NCBI GenBank assembly: GCA_045655245.1 | Contig: JAZOOX010000047.1 | Span: 1 to 12,694, forward strand | From: RGIG8785 sp045655245 | Lineage (GTDB): Bacteria > Bacillota > Clostridia > RGIG8785 | Direction: 5' to 3' | Length of the DNA: 12,694 nt | In this document: piece by piece, positions 6,667 through 12,694 of the stretch | Numbering within the stretch: the stretch's first letter is position 1 | Layout: the number at the start of each line of letters is the position of its first letter | Made by a program: the position numbers and the translations under genes | The notes under the pieces: generated by a model | Databases searched by the model: none | Told to the model about the DNA's origin: nothing | What the model saw: only the letters and a program-made list of their open reading frames with translations

Positions 6667-7920
6667 TTAGTTGGCGTTACGATCAATTACTTCTGCCTTT
6701 AACTTGGACGAATCAAAGTGCTGGCTTTCATACAAGCCGAAATAACCCGACATCAGGTAACTGATGCTGCATGCCAGAGCAAAAAGCAGCAGTCCCTGTC
6801 CGCCGAACACCTCCGCCGCCAAAACCACTGAAGCGACGGGGCAGTTAACAACTGCACAAAAGAGTGCCACAAACCCGATTGCTGCAGCAAATCCTGCATC
6901 GAGTCCTAACATTGCCCCCGCAACACAACCGAAGGTGGATCCGATAAAGAAGGTGGGTACGATCTCGCCCCCCTTAAATCCTGCGGCAATGGTCACCGCA
7001 GTAAACAAAATTTTCAGCAAGAACGCCTCGGGTCTTGCAACACCCGAAACGGCTTTGGTAATCACATCCATTCCTGCGCCGTTGTAGTCGGTTGTCCCCA
7101 CAAGCAGGGTCAGGCAAACGATGACAGCGCCGCCTAAAAGCGCCCGCAAATAACGGTTGGGAACCCGTTTTTCTGCACCGTGTTCCAAGAACTTAATAGC
7201 AACACAAAACAGAATGGCAACGCCCGCGCAGAGCAAGGCTAAAACCGCCGTTTTTCCTGCGACAGCAATAGTCCATTCGGGAATGTTTTGCAAGACAAAT
7301 CGGGTGGGATGCAACCCAAACCAGAGCGCTATTTTAGAAGCAACCATTGCCGAAAGCACACTGGGAAAGAGACCTGCATAAGCCATTTTACCGACATCGG
7401 TGACCTCGATGGAAAAGAACATTGCCGTCAGCGGCGTACCAAACAAAGCGGCAAAAACCGCACTCATCCCCGACATAACGATAATGTGCAGATCATTCTT
7501 ATTCAGGCGAAAAACCCGCCCCAAATGATAACCGATACTGCCCCCCAGTTGCAGTGCGGCGCCTTCACGGCCTGCCGAACCGCCCAAAAGGTGGGTAATC
7601 AGCGTACTGATAAAAATCAGCGGCGCCATTACGAAAGGAACTTTTTCGTCACTGCGGGCGGCGCGTAAAACACGGTTGGTATCCACCCGACCTGCTTTTC
7701 GGCAAAGATGGTAAAGCCCCGCAATCGCCAAACCGCCGACGGGTAACAGGTAGATCAACCACCCCTGCTCGCCGCGGAGCTCGGTCACGGCGTCGATAGC
7801 CAAGTGGAATACGCTTCCCACCACGCCGCCGATGAAACCGACCGCAATCGCAATCATCGCCCATTTTGCAAAGGCTTTGAGATAATCCAGTAAATTCAGC
7901 AGTTTTTCTTTCAAGTACAT
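6667..7920 (-). CDS. CLC-family anion transporter, possibly fluoride-type
   Basis: A 417-residue membrane protein with about ten or more hydrophobic segments and CLC hallmarks: GSAGREGAALQLGG (114-127) containing the gating Glu119, GTPLTAMFFSIEV (161-173), and the FKGGEIVPTFFIG block (315-327) that replaces the common GGxFxP. The GSGIP loop that coordinates chloride in EcCLC is not recognisable; the matching stretch reads GRVDTNRVLRAARS (77-90). The late YFGLYESQ (393-400) contains the Tyr that usually lines the pore. No C-terminal CBS domains are present. These traits recall the CLC-F fluoride/proton antiporters, but I cannot separate that from other bacterial CLC branches by eye. The ATG has GGGGAG only about 2 nt upstream; a TTG two codons later would have better spacing. 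It follows the antiporter by 46 nt, across a weak hairpin. Confidence 0.85.
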   Translation of the reverse strand: MYLKEKLLNLLDYLKAFAKWAMIAIAVGFIGGVVGSVFHLAIDAVTELRGEQGWLIYLLPVGGLAIAGLYHLCRKAGRVDTNRVLRAARSDEKVPFVMAPLIFISTLITHLLGGSAGREGAALQLGGSIGYHLGRVFRLNKNDLHIIVMSGMSAVFAALFGTPLTAMFFSIEVTDVGKMAYAGLFPSVLSAMVASKIALWFGLHPTRFVLQNIPEWTIAVAGKTAVLALLCAGVAILFCVAIKFLEHGAEKRVPNRYLRALLGGAVIVCLTLLVGTTDYNGAGMDVITKAVSGVARPEAFLLKILFTAVTIAAGFKGGEIVPTFFIGSTFGCVAGAMLGLDAGFAAAIGFVALFCAVVNCPVASVVLAAEVFGGQGLLLFALACSISYLMSGYFGLYESQHFDSSKLKAEVIDRNAN

Positions 7921-7932
7921 CGCTCCCCAGTA

Positions 7933-7962
7933 AAAATCCGAATACGAAAGTATCCGGATTTT
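7933..7962 (-). terminator. Terminator-like hairpin between antiporter and CLC genes
   Basis: On the minus strand a 13-bp stem, AAAATCCGGATAC with GTATTCGGATTTT and a TTTC tetraloop, contains one G-U pair and is followed by only a short T run (five T, then ACTGG). It begins 4 nt after the antiporter stop. With no clear promoter before the CLC gene, it is better viewed as a partial terminator or mRNA-stabilising hairpin that lowers CLC expression relative to the antiporter. Confidence 0.65.
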
Positions 7963-7966
7963 AAAG

Positions 7967-9265
7967 TTACTTTTGGTTATTCTTCGCCTGAGCCAGCTTG
8001 TTCTGACGGCGTTGTTTTACTTCATGAGGAATGGGCTTGATATCCCCTGCTTTGGTCAGTGCCCAACGAGTCATAAGAGGTCCGAACAGTTCGTAAATCA
8101 AAACGCCGAATAAGGTAATGTTGCGGATCATTGCGCCTTCACCGGGAAGGTTGGCCGCTGCGATGGTGCACATTCCCAATGCAACACCCGCCTGGGGAAG
8201 CAAGGTGATACCCAGATATCTGCAAATCTCGGGTGAACAGTCGGTCGCCTTTGCACTGAGATATGTACCGCTGTACTTACCCAGCGAACGGAAAATAATA
8301 TAGACAACGCCAACCACTACGATTGCCCAATCGGCAAAGACATTCAGTTCCAGTTCCGCACCGCTGATAACAAAGAAGATAGCAAACAGGGGCGAAGTCC
8401 ATTTATCCGCCGCACCCATCAAGTCTTCGGATAAAGGGCAAATATTGCAAAATACCGTCCCCAGCATCATACAAACGAGCAGAGACGAAAAGCTGATATG
8501 TACCATTCCGATATGGAAATCAACCATCGACAACGCAACGGTAACAAAGACCGCCGCAATGGTCAGGTTGAGACGGTTGGTATTGGAGTTAAAGAGCTTT
8601 TCCAGTTGGGTCAAGACCCAGCCCATAACAGCACCTAAAATCAAAGAGCAGGTAATCTCTACCAACGGGTTGACAATGATAGAAACCAAGTCCACGGTAC
8701 CGCTGACAATGGTCTTGGCAATGCCGAAAGAAACGGCAAAAACGATCAGACCAACAGCGTCGTCCAATGCAACAATCGGCAACAAGAGGTCGGTCAAAGG
8801 ACCTTTTGCCTTATACTGACGGACAACCATCAAAGTTGCCGCGGGGGCGGTTGCGGTGGCAATCGCGCCCAGGGTAATCAATTGGGGCACAGACAGTTTA
8901 TCAGGCATTAACAAATGGATACCCAGCAACGCCAGGTCAACAAACAAGGTTGCAACCAGCGCCTGAAAAACACCGATAACCAATGCCTGACGGCCCGTTT
9001 TTTTCAGTTCTTCCAAACGGAACTCACTGCCGATGGAAAATGCGATAAAGCCGAGAGCAACATCAGAAATCAAGGCCAGGTGATGCACCGACTCGGCATT
9101 GTTAAAGCCCAAACCTTCAATGCCCAAAGCACCCATGCAGTAAGGACCAACCAGGATACCTGCAATCAAATACGCTGTTACCGCGGGTAACTTTAAAGGC
9201 TTGAAAACACGGGTCATCAAAAGACCTGCCAACAATGCAATGGAAACCGACAATAATGTGCTCAT
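7967..9265 (-). CDS. Cation:proton antiporter, CPA2 family
   Basis: A 432-residue protein with about 12-13 hydrophobic segments typical of monovalent cation:proton antiporter-2 proteins (Pfam Na_H_Exchanger). Recognisable parts are the first helices with PAVTAYLIAGILVGP (27-41), the ALGFIAFSIGSE segment (70-81), the GAIATATAPAATL half-helix (133-145), the ion-binding Asp168-Asp169 in ALDDAVGL (166-173), FFVISGAELEL (297-307) and LLPQAGVALG (355-364). It has no C-terminal TrkA-N (RCK) domain, unlike KefB/KefC, and ends in a short basic tail. It likely exchanges Na+ or K+ for H+ at the cytoplasmic membrane; the ion is not predictable. The ATG is preceded by the purine-rich AGGAAAGAAG, and a promoter lies at 9306-9334. 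It is the first gene of a two-gene unit with the CLC transporter. Confidence 0.9.
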   Translation of the reverse strand: MSTLLSVSIALLAGLLMTRVFKPLKLPAVTAYLIAGILVGPYCMGALGIEGLGFNNAESVHHLALISDVALGFIAFSIGSEFRLEELKKTGRQALVIGVFQALVATLFVDLALLGIHLLMPDKLSVPQLITLGAIATATAPAATLMVVRQYKAKGPLTDLLLPIVALDDAVGLIVFAVSFGIAKTIVSGTVDLVSIIVNPLVEITCSLILGAVMGWVLTQLEKLFNSNTNRLNLTIAAVFVTVALSMVDFHIGMVHISFSSLLVCMMLGTVFCNICPLSEDLMGAADKWTSPLFAIFFVISGAELELNVFADWAIVVVGVVYIIFRSLGKYSGTYLSAKATDCSPEICRYLGITLLPQAGVALGMCTIAAANLPGEGAMIRNITLFGVLIYELFGPLMTRWALTKAGDIKPIPHEVKQRRQNKLAQAKNNQK

Positions 9266-9305
9266 TTTTCATTCTTCTTTCCTGAGAATTGTTCAAACAG
9301 CAATT

Positions 9306-9334
9306 ATTTTAACACATCATATCTCATAAATCAA
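9306..9334 (-). promoter_or_regulatory. Promoter of the antiporter gene
   Basis: Minus-strand TTGATT (9334-9329) and TAAAAT (9311-9306) are separated by 17 bp, with TG one base before the -10 (TGTTAAAAT), an extended -10. The expected start near 9299 leaves a leader of about 33 nt. No fluoride-riboswitch-like fold fits in so short a leader. Confidence 0.75.
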
Positions 9335-9355
9335 GTGATTTTATAAACAAAAGCC

Positions 9356-9385
9356 TTGAAAAAACGGTGCGTTTTTTGGTATAAT
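9356..9385 (+). promoter_or_regulatory. Promoter of the PHP phosphatase gene
   Basis: Plus-strand TTGAAA (9356-9361) and TATAAT (9380-9385) are 18 bp apart, with TGG directly before the -10 forming an extended -10 element. It lies back to back with the antiporter promoter, the two -35 boxes being about 21 bp apart. The start near 9392 gives a leader of about 27 nt before the GTG at 9419. Confidence 0.85.
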
Positions 9386-9418
9386 CTGATGGACAGCAAA
9401 CGATTGGAGGGAACTTCC

Positions 9419-10192
9419 GTGAATTATAACCTGCATACCCATACCGTTTTGTGCGGACACGCCGTAGGCGCCGTGCAGGAATACATCGAACACGCCATTG
9501 CCTGTGGCATTACCGAGCTGGGTTTTTCCGATCACCTCCCCTTTCGGTTCCCCGATGGGTATGAGTCCTACTACCGTATCCCCTTAGCAGAAGTCGACCA
9601 CTACAAAAGCACCCTGAACGACTTACGGAAAGTGTATAAAGACCGCATCAAAATCCACATCGGGTTTGAGATGGAATGCTACCCCAAGTACTTTGATGCA
9701 ATGCTGGAAAATGCTCGTCTGTTTGATGCCGAGTACCTGATTTTGGGACAGCACTTTTTAGGAAGCGAACATCCCGACGGACAGAGTGCAACCTCGATGA
9801 CCAAAGACCCCAAACAGTTGACCGAGTACGTTGACGGCGTGGTAAACGGGATTAAAAGCGGTGTGTTTACCTATGTTGCCCATCCCGATATGATCAACTT
9901 TGCAGGGGACGACGGGATTTACTTTGCTGAAATGGAACGTATTTGCGATGCTTCGGTTGCCCACAACATCCCTTTGGAAATCAATCTACTGGGCATCCGC
10001 GGCGGCCGATGTTACCCCCGCAAAGCATTTTGGGAACTGGTTGGAAAATCAAAAGCGCCTGTCACCATCGGCGCCGATGCCCACGACCCCCAAAACGTTT
10101 ACGACCCATCTTCTTTAGAAGTTGCAAAAAGTTGGATCAAGGAGTTTAACCTAAACTACATCGGCAAAGCTCCTTTAATCAAACCAACCTAA
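9419..10192 (+). CDS. PHP-family histidinol-phosphatase-like phosphoesterase
   Basis: A 257-residue PHP-domain protein of the HisJ/HisK type. Metal-binding and catalytic signatures are complete: HTHT (6-9), CGHA (12-15, His14), SDHLPF (37-42), GFEMEC (82-87, Glu84), GQHF (110-113), AHPD (154-157) and GADAHD (218-223). The family removes phosphate from L-histidinol phosphate in histidine synthesis, using a trinuclear metal site in the cytosol. I chose GTG at 9419, 8 nt after GGAGG, over the in-frame start at 9356, because the latter lies in the promoter (TATAAT at 9380-9385). It stands alone with its own promoter and terminator and no other his genes nearby, so histidinol phosphatase is the likely but not certain activity; another small phosphate ester is possible. 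Confidence 0.85.
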   Translation: MNYNLHTHTVLCGHAVGAVQEYIEHAIACGITELGFSDHLPFRFPDGYESYYRIPLAEVDHYKSTLNDLRKVYKDRIKIHIGFEMECYPKYFDAMLENARLFDAEYLILGQHFLGSEHPDGQSATSMTKDPKQLTEYVDGVVNGIKSGVFTYVAHPDMINFAGDDGIYFAEMERICDASVAHNIPLEINLLGIRGGRCYPRKAFWELVGKSKAPVTIGADAHDPQNVYDPSSLEVAKSWIKEFNLNYIGKAPLIKPT

Positions 10193-10195
10193 AAA

Positions 10196-10230
10196 GAGCA
10201 GGTGAGAATCAATCACCTGCTCCTTCTTTT
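10196..10230. terminator. Bidirectional terminator shared by convergent genes
   Basis: A 10-bp perfect stem, GAGCAGGTGA (10196-10205) with TCACCTGCTC (10213-10222), is followed on the plus strand by CTTCTTTTTT and on the minus strand by TTTTT. It can end both the PHP gene and the convergent MBL-fold operon. The minus-strand arm GAGCAGGTGA lies in the last codons of the MBL gene, and that gene's TGA falls in the loop. Confidence 0.9.
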
Positions 10231-11081
10231 TTAACCAGATTAATCATAATGCGGGTATTTAGCTCCATAGCGTCGACAGGGTAGATGGTTTTGATGTACC
10301 CGTGGTAAAACTCGTTTTTAAACCAAGCCAGGATCTCCTCATCGGAATAACCCGCCTGAAGCTGTTTTTGAATGTCCTCTGCCGTTTGACGAGCGCGTTC
10401 TTCCCCGCGGGCCAGGTAGCTTTTAGCAGCCGTTCCTTCCAAAACGCCGAAATGCGGCACCAAGATCCGCTCCACTTCCAATGTATGCACACGGGCGATG
10501 GAGTCCAGCGTCATCTGTATACCAACCAAATACGAAGGCACTACATCATCGACGCCGTTAAAAACGCCCAAGGTTTCGCAACCCAAAAGGAGCTTTTCTT
10601 CGGGACAGTAATAACCCACCGAACATTTGGTATGCCCCGGCAGGTTCAATACAACAAAAGTGCTGTTTCCCACCGAAAGGGCATCCCCGTCCGAGACAGG
10701 AATGTCCACCGTTAGGGAATCTGTTTTGTTTTCGTAATCAAAAACGCCGTTAGCAGAGGCGAATTTGGTGTCCAAGTCCCACATCACCGCTTTGGCAGAC
10801 GGTTTTTGGAAAATCTTTGCCGCATACGCTCCCGCCACCACTTTTGCGTTAGGGTAAATCCCCTTGATATAGGCAGAGCCAAGGGCATGGTCATAATGGG
10901 AGTGGGTCAGGAAGATGTAGTCCAAAGAACGGTCTTTTAGGACACTTTTAATTTTTTCGGCAACCTTGTAGCCGGTAAAGCCAAACCCGGTATCATAAAG
11001 AATCGCAACTTGCCCGTTATCCAGTAAAAAGGCGCTATCCCCGGGATGGACGCGGACATCGGTAATCTGAAAAGTCGCCAT
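10209..11081 (-). CDS. Metallo-beta-lactamase-fold hydrolase
   Basis: A 290-residue MBL-fold protein. The metal site motif HSHYDH is complete (His60, His62, Asp64, His65), followed by LPGHT (148-152, His150) and VPHFG (208-212, His210). The position where most glyoxalase-II-like members carry a metal-bridging Asp (GDTL) reads GCETLG (167-172), so Glu169 or Cys168 may substitute. A helical C-terminal region (about 225-290) follows, as in lactonase- or glyoxalase-like members. Activity is hydrolysis of an ester, thioester or phosphoester; no specific substrate is supported. The ATG at 11081 is used rather than the in-frame TTG one codon earlier: AAGGAG is 8 nt upstream, and the ATG shares a base with the dtd stop (TGATG). 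Third gene of the EamA-dtd operon; its final codons lie in a terminator. Confidence 0.85.
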   Translation of the reverse strand: MATFQITDVRVHPGDSAFLLDNGQVAILYDTGFGFTGYKVAEKIKSVLKDRSLDYIFLTHSHYDHALGSAYIKGIYPNAKVVAGAYAAKIFQKPSAKAVMWDLDTKFASANGVFDYENKTDSLTVDIPVSDGDALSVGNSTFVVLNLPGHTKCSVGYYCPEEKLLLGCETLGVFNGVDDVVPSYLVGIQMTLDSIARVHTLEVERILVPHFGVLEGTAAKSYLARGEERARQTAEDIQKQLQAGYSDEEILAWFKNEFYHGYIKTIYPVDAMELNTRIMINLVKKEGAGD

Positions 11082-11530
11082 CAAAAAATCTCCTTACTAT
11101 CCAAAATCACGGTAAAAGGTCCTTCGTTGACCAAAGAAACCTTCATTTCCGCACCAAAAGTACCGTGCTGAACCGTTGCAAACAATCGGTCACAGCGTTT
11201 TAATACGTACTCGTACACTTCTTCCGCCCACTGCGGTTTTCCTGCATTGGTGAAACTGGGGCGGTTCCCTTTGCGGCAATCGGCATAGAGGGTAAACTGG
11301 GAAACCACCAAAAGGGCACCGTTTACTTGCTCGATACTTAAATTGATTTTATCATTCTCGTCTTCAAAAATACGGAGTTTACGGATTTTCTCAATCATCT
11401 TGTCGGCAATTTCGAAGGTATCCTCGTCCGAGACCCCTAAAAACATTAGGTATCCTTCACCGATCTGACCGACGATTTTACCTGCGACTTCAACTTCTGC
11501 TTCAGAGACACGCTGTAATACAACTCTCAT
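11081..11530 (-). CDS. dtd: D-aminoacyl-tRNA deacylase
   Basis: A 149-residue protein matching Dtd along its full usual length. It starts MRVVLQRVSEAEV and has the two active-site signatures SQFTLY (77-82) and NEGPFT (135-140; family NxGPxT), plus GNRPSF (88-93) and HGTFGAEM (122-129). Dtd hydrolyses D-amino acids from mischarged tRNAs and also clears Gly-tRNA(Ala), protecting translation in the cytosol. The ATG at 11530 has AAAGGAG 7 nt upstream; that site overlaps the TAA of the EamA gene, 12 nt away, and its own TGA overlaps the MBL start by one base. Co-transcription with a drug/metabolite exporter and an MBL hydrolase is likely. The call is firm. Confidence 0.96.
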   Translation of the reverse strand: MRVVLQRVSEAEVEVAGKIVGQIGEGYLMFLGVSDEDTFEIADKMIEKIRKLRIFEDENDKINLSIEQVNGALLVVSQFTLYADCRKGNRPSFTNAGKPQWAEEVYEYVLKRCDRLFATVQHGTFGAEMKVSLVNEGPFTVILDSKEIF

Positions 11531-11542
11531 AATGATTCTCCT

Positions 11543-12421
11543 TTACGCTTTGGTTTCCGCTTTGTTCAGTATCATAACTGCGCCTAAAATCAGCAGGATG
11601 CCGCAAAGGGATAAGGCACTCACCCCTTCGCCCAAAAACACGACACTGAAAACGGTAGCCGCCATCGGCTCGATAATCCCCAGGGTGGTTGCGGTGCCTG
11701 CAGGCAGGTCACGCAAGGAAAGGGTATACAAAAAATACGGCAGCACGCTGGTACAGATACCGATGCCGATGCCCAGGGGAATGATTTCACCCGGAGATGC
11801 GGCAATCAGCGAAAACAGTTCGGAGGGATTGGAACAGGCAAACGCTACGATTCCCATAACAATAAAACAGTAAAGGGATGCGGAAACGGGGTTGGAATGA
11901 TGCATCATTTCGATTTTGGCAAAGATGTTATAGGCACTGTAAAGGATGCCCGAAGCAAGCCCGAACAGGATGCCTACGGGGTTGAAGGTTATACCGCCCA
12001 GTACACCCGAAACCAAAGCACAGCCAATCAGCATACAGACTACCGAAAGTCCCTTTAAGAGGTTCATCCTCTCCCCGAAAAAAGCAACCGAAAACGCCAT
12101 GACAAAAATGGGAGCAGTGTACATCAGCACCACGGCAGTAGAAACCGACGAAGCCTGCATTGAAGCATAGTAGCAGGTTGCCGTACCGAAGATGAAAATG
12201 CCGCTGAAAGCAAAGGTGATAAACTCTTTCGGTGTGGTACGGAATAGCGATCGATCCCGCAAAAGGGCATACGCAACAAAGGCGATTGCCGAGACAATGC
12301 CGCGAAGGGCGGTCATCTGCACCGACGAAAAACCATAGGGTGCCAAATAATGAACAAAGATCCCCGAGGTACCCCAAAGAACACTGGCAATGATAATATA
12401 TAAAAGTGCACGTTTTTTCAT
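11543..12421 (-). CDS. EamA-family (DMT) transporter
   Basis: A 292-residue membrane protein with about ten hydrophobic helices in two EamA repeats (roughly 6-140 and 150-285). Typical features are ASVLWGTSG near the N-terminus (12-20), LMYTAPIFVM ahead of FFGER in the first repeat (99-118), and GIIEPMAATVFSVVFLGE in the second (248-265). Drug/metabolite transporters of this type export amino acids or other small metabolites across the cytoplasmic membrane. I chose the ATG at 12421, which follows GGAGGAG, over the in-frame ATG at 12445, which lies near the start of transcription set by the promoter at 12453-12481. First gene of the operon with dtd and the MBL hydrolase. The pairing with dtd might hint at a D-amino-acid substrate, but that is speculation. 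Confidence 0.9.
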   Translation of the reverse strand: MKKRALLYIIIASVLWGTSGIFVHYLAPYGFSSVQMTALRGIVSAIAFVAYALLRDRSLFRTTPKEFITFAFSGIFIFGTATCYYASMQASSVSTAVVLMYTAPIFVMAFSVAFFGERMNLLKGLSVVCMLIGCALVSGVLGGITFNPVGILFGLASGILYSAYNIFAKIEMMHHSNPVSASLYCFIVMGIVAFACSNPSELFSLIAASPGEIIPLGIGIGICTSVLPYFLYTLSLRDLPAGTATTLGIIEPMAATVFSVVFLGEGVSALSLCGILLILGAVMILNKAETKA

Positions 12422-12452
12422 AAAAACTCCTCCAACGGTATACATCCTCTGT

Positions 12453-12481
12453 ATTGTACCATATTTGGGCGGAATTGTAAA
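12453..12481 (-). promoter_or_regulatory. Promoter of the EamA-dtd-MBL operon
   Basis: Minus-strand TTTACA (12481-12476) and TACAAT (12458-12453) lie 17 bp apart, with TGG just before the -10 making an extended -10. The start near 12446 leaves a leader of about 25 nt to the ATG at 12421. Confidence 0.82.
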
Positions 12482-12501
12482 GCAAAAAGGAAGCCTTAGG
12501 G

Positions 12502-12540
12502 GTGTTTCTCAAAAGGATGTTTCCGAAAAAAGCCGATTGA
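12502..12540 (+). CDS. Possible 12-codon leader peptide
   Basis: A GTG-started reading frame encoding MFLKRMFPKKAD, basic and short, ends in TGA. An AGGAAG site stands 8 nt before the GTG. It precedes a hairpin and two terminator-like structures upstream of a truncated gene, the position expected of an attenuation leader peptide. The frame is too short to be convincing alone, and chance occurrence is quite possible. Confidence 0.25.
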   Translation: MFLKRMFPKKAD

Positions 12541-12544
12541 GAGA
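12505..12544 (+). other. Leader hairpin overlapping the possible leader peptide
   Basis: TTTCTCAA (12505-12512) pairs with TTGAGAGA (12537-12544), 8 bp with one G-U pair, closing a 24-nt loop. It nearly coincides with the 12-codon frame, so translation there would open it. Evidence is the pairing alone; an alternative fold with the downstream terminator was not found by eye. Confidence 0.35.
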
Positions 12545-12549
12545 GAACT

Positions 12550-12587
12550 AAGTACAGTTATTGAAAAATAGCTGTACTTTTTCTTTT
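12550..12587 (+). terminator. First intrinsic terminator in the leader
   Basis: AAGTACAGTTAT (12550-12561) pairs with ATAGCTGTACTT (12568-12579), a 12-bp stem with one G-U pair and the loop TGAAAA, followed by a T run interrupted once (12578-12587). No plus-strand gene lies directly upstream in this window, so it most likely acts within the leader of the gene starting at 12672. Confidence 0.75.
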
Positions 12588-12618
12588 GCTCAAAAGGTTT
12601 TAAGTTAATAAGTTATAG

Positions 12619-12647
12619 AGTCGTATCAAAATGATGCGGCTTTTTTT
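12619..12647 (+). terminator. Second terminator-like hairpin just before the ribosome binding site
   Basis: AGTCGTATC (12619-12627) pairs with GATGCGGCT (12633-12641), 9 bp with two G-U pairs and a 5-nt loop, followed by seven T. It ends 9 nt before the AGGAGG site (12657-12662) of the next gene, so it would stop transcription right before that gene unless bypassed. Confidence 0.65.
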
Positions 12648-12671
12648 AATGCAAAAAGGAGGCATACTTTT

Positions 12672-12694
12672 ATGAAAATTTATACTGAAAACTT
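12672..12694 (+). CDS. Start of an unidentified gene, cut by the right edge
   Basis: An ATG at 12672 follows AGGAGG by 9 nt and opens the frame MKIYTEN before the sequence ends. The strong ribosome binding site and the structured leader support a real gene. Seven codons are not enough to recognise a family. The surrounding DNA is clearly more AT-rich than the rest of the window. Confidence 0.6.

Noticed and set aside
7921..9305. Fluoride (crcB) riboswitch ahead of the CLC or antiporter gene
   Set aside because: The available leaders are only about 33-46 nt, the CLC one is filled by a simple hairpin, and the conserved riboswitch core was not seen.
9356..9418. N-terminal extension of the PHP protein
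   Set aside because: The extra 21 codons cover the extended -10 promoter, and PHP homology begins right after the GTG at 9419, which has a well-placed GGAGG.
11928..12512. Minus-strand open frame of 194 codons overlapping the EamA gene in another frame
   Set aside because: The EamA frame has family motifs, promoter and ribosome binding site; this frame begins upstream of the promoter and is Cys/Phe-rich shadow sequence.
12482..12671. T-box or other known riboswitch in the right-hand leader
   Set aside because: The T-box sequence (AGGGTGGNACCGCG-like) is absent and no other known aptamer core was recognised; only hairpins and terminators are supported.

Overview
The window looks like chromosomal DNA of a low-to-moderate GC Gram-positive, most likely an uncultured gut-type Clostridia (Firmicutes). 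This is inferred from purine-rich Shine-Dalgarno sites ahead of nearly every gene, near-consensus sigma-A promoters with 17-18 bp spacers, U-tailed intrinsic terminators and tightly packed operons. No mobile element, CRISPR array, tRNA or rRNA gene was seen.

Region 1 (1-6544, minus strand) is one glycan-biosynthesis operon read leftward from an exact TTGACA-17-TATAAT promoter at 6516-6544 and running off the left edge. In transcription order it encodes a NeuD/PglD-like acyltransferase, a PIG-L (LmbE) deacetylase, a small initiating phosphoglycosyl transferase, an NAD-dependent epimerase/reductase, an ATP-grasp ligase, a GT2 glycosyltransferase, an asparagine-synthase-like protein without the usual Cys2 nucleophile, and the start of a GT4-like glycosyltransferase. 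Junctions are 1-4 nt overlaps or gaps of at most 24 nt. The mix suggests a capsule, exopolysaccharide or other undecaprenyl-linked glycan carrying an unusual amide or aminoacyl decoration. Two carboxylate-activating enzymes together with a deacetylase is the most interesting feature of the window.

Region 2 (6580-9334, minus strand) holds a CPA2-type cation:proton antiporter followed by a CLC-family anion transporter. The transporter lacks the canonical chloride-binding GSGIP motif and resembles the fluoride-exporting CLC branch. A weak terminator hairpin separates the two genes and a strong one follows the second.

Region 3 (9356-10230, plus strand) is a single PHP-family histidinol-phosphatase-like gene with its own extended -10 promoter, divergent from the antiporter. 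It ends in a bidirectional terminator shared with the next operon.

Region 4 (10196-12481, minus strand) is an operon of an EamA/DMT exporter, D-aminoacyl-tRNA deacylase (dtd) and an MBL-fold hydrolase whose last codons form one arm of the shared terminator.

Region 5 (12482-12694, plus strand) is AT-rich. It contains a possible 12-codon leader peptide, a hairpin, two successive terminator-like hairpins, then a strong ribosome binding site and the first codons of a gene cut by the right edge. This layout looks like an attenuated leader, but the regulated gene cannot be identified from seven codons.
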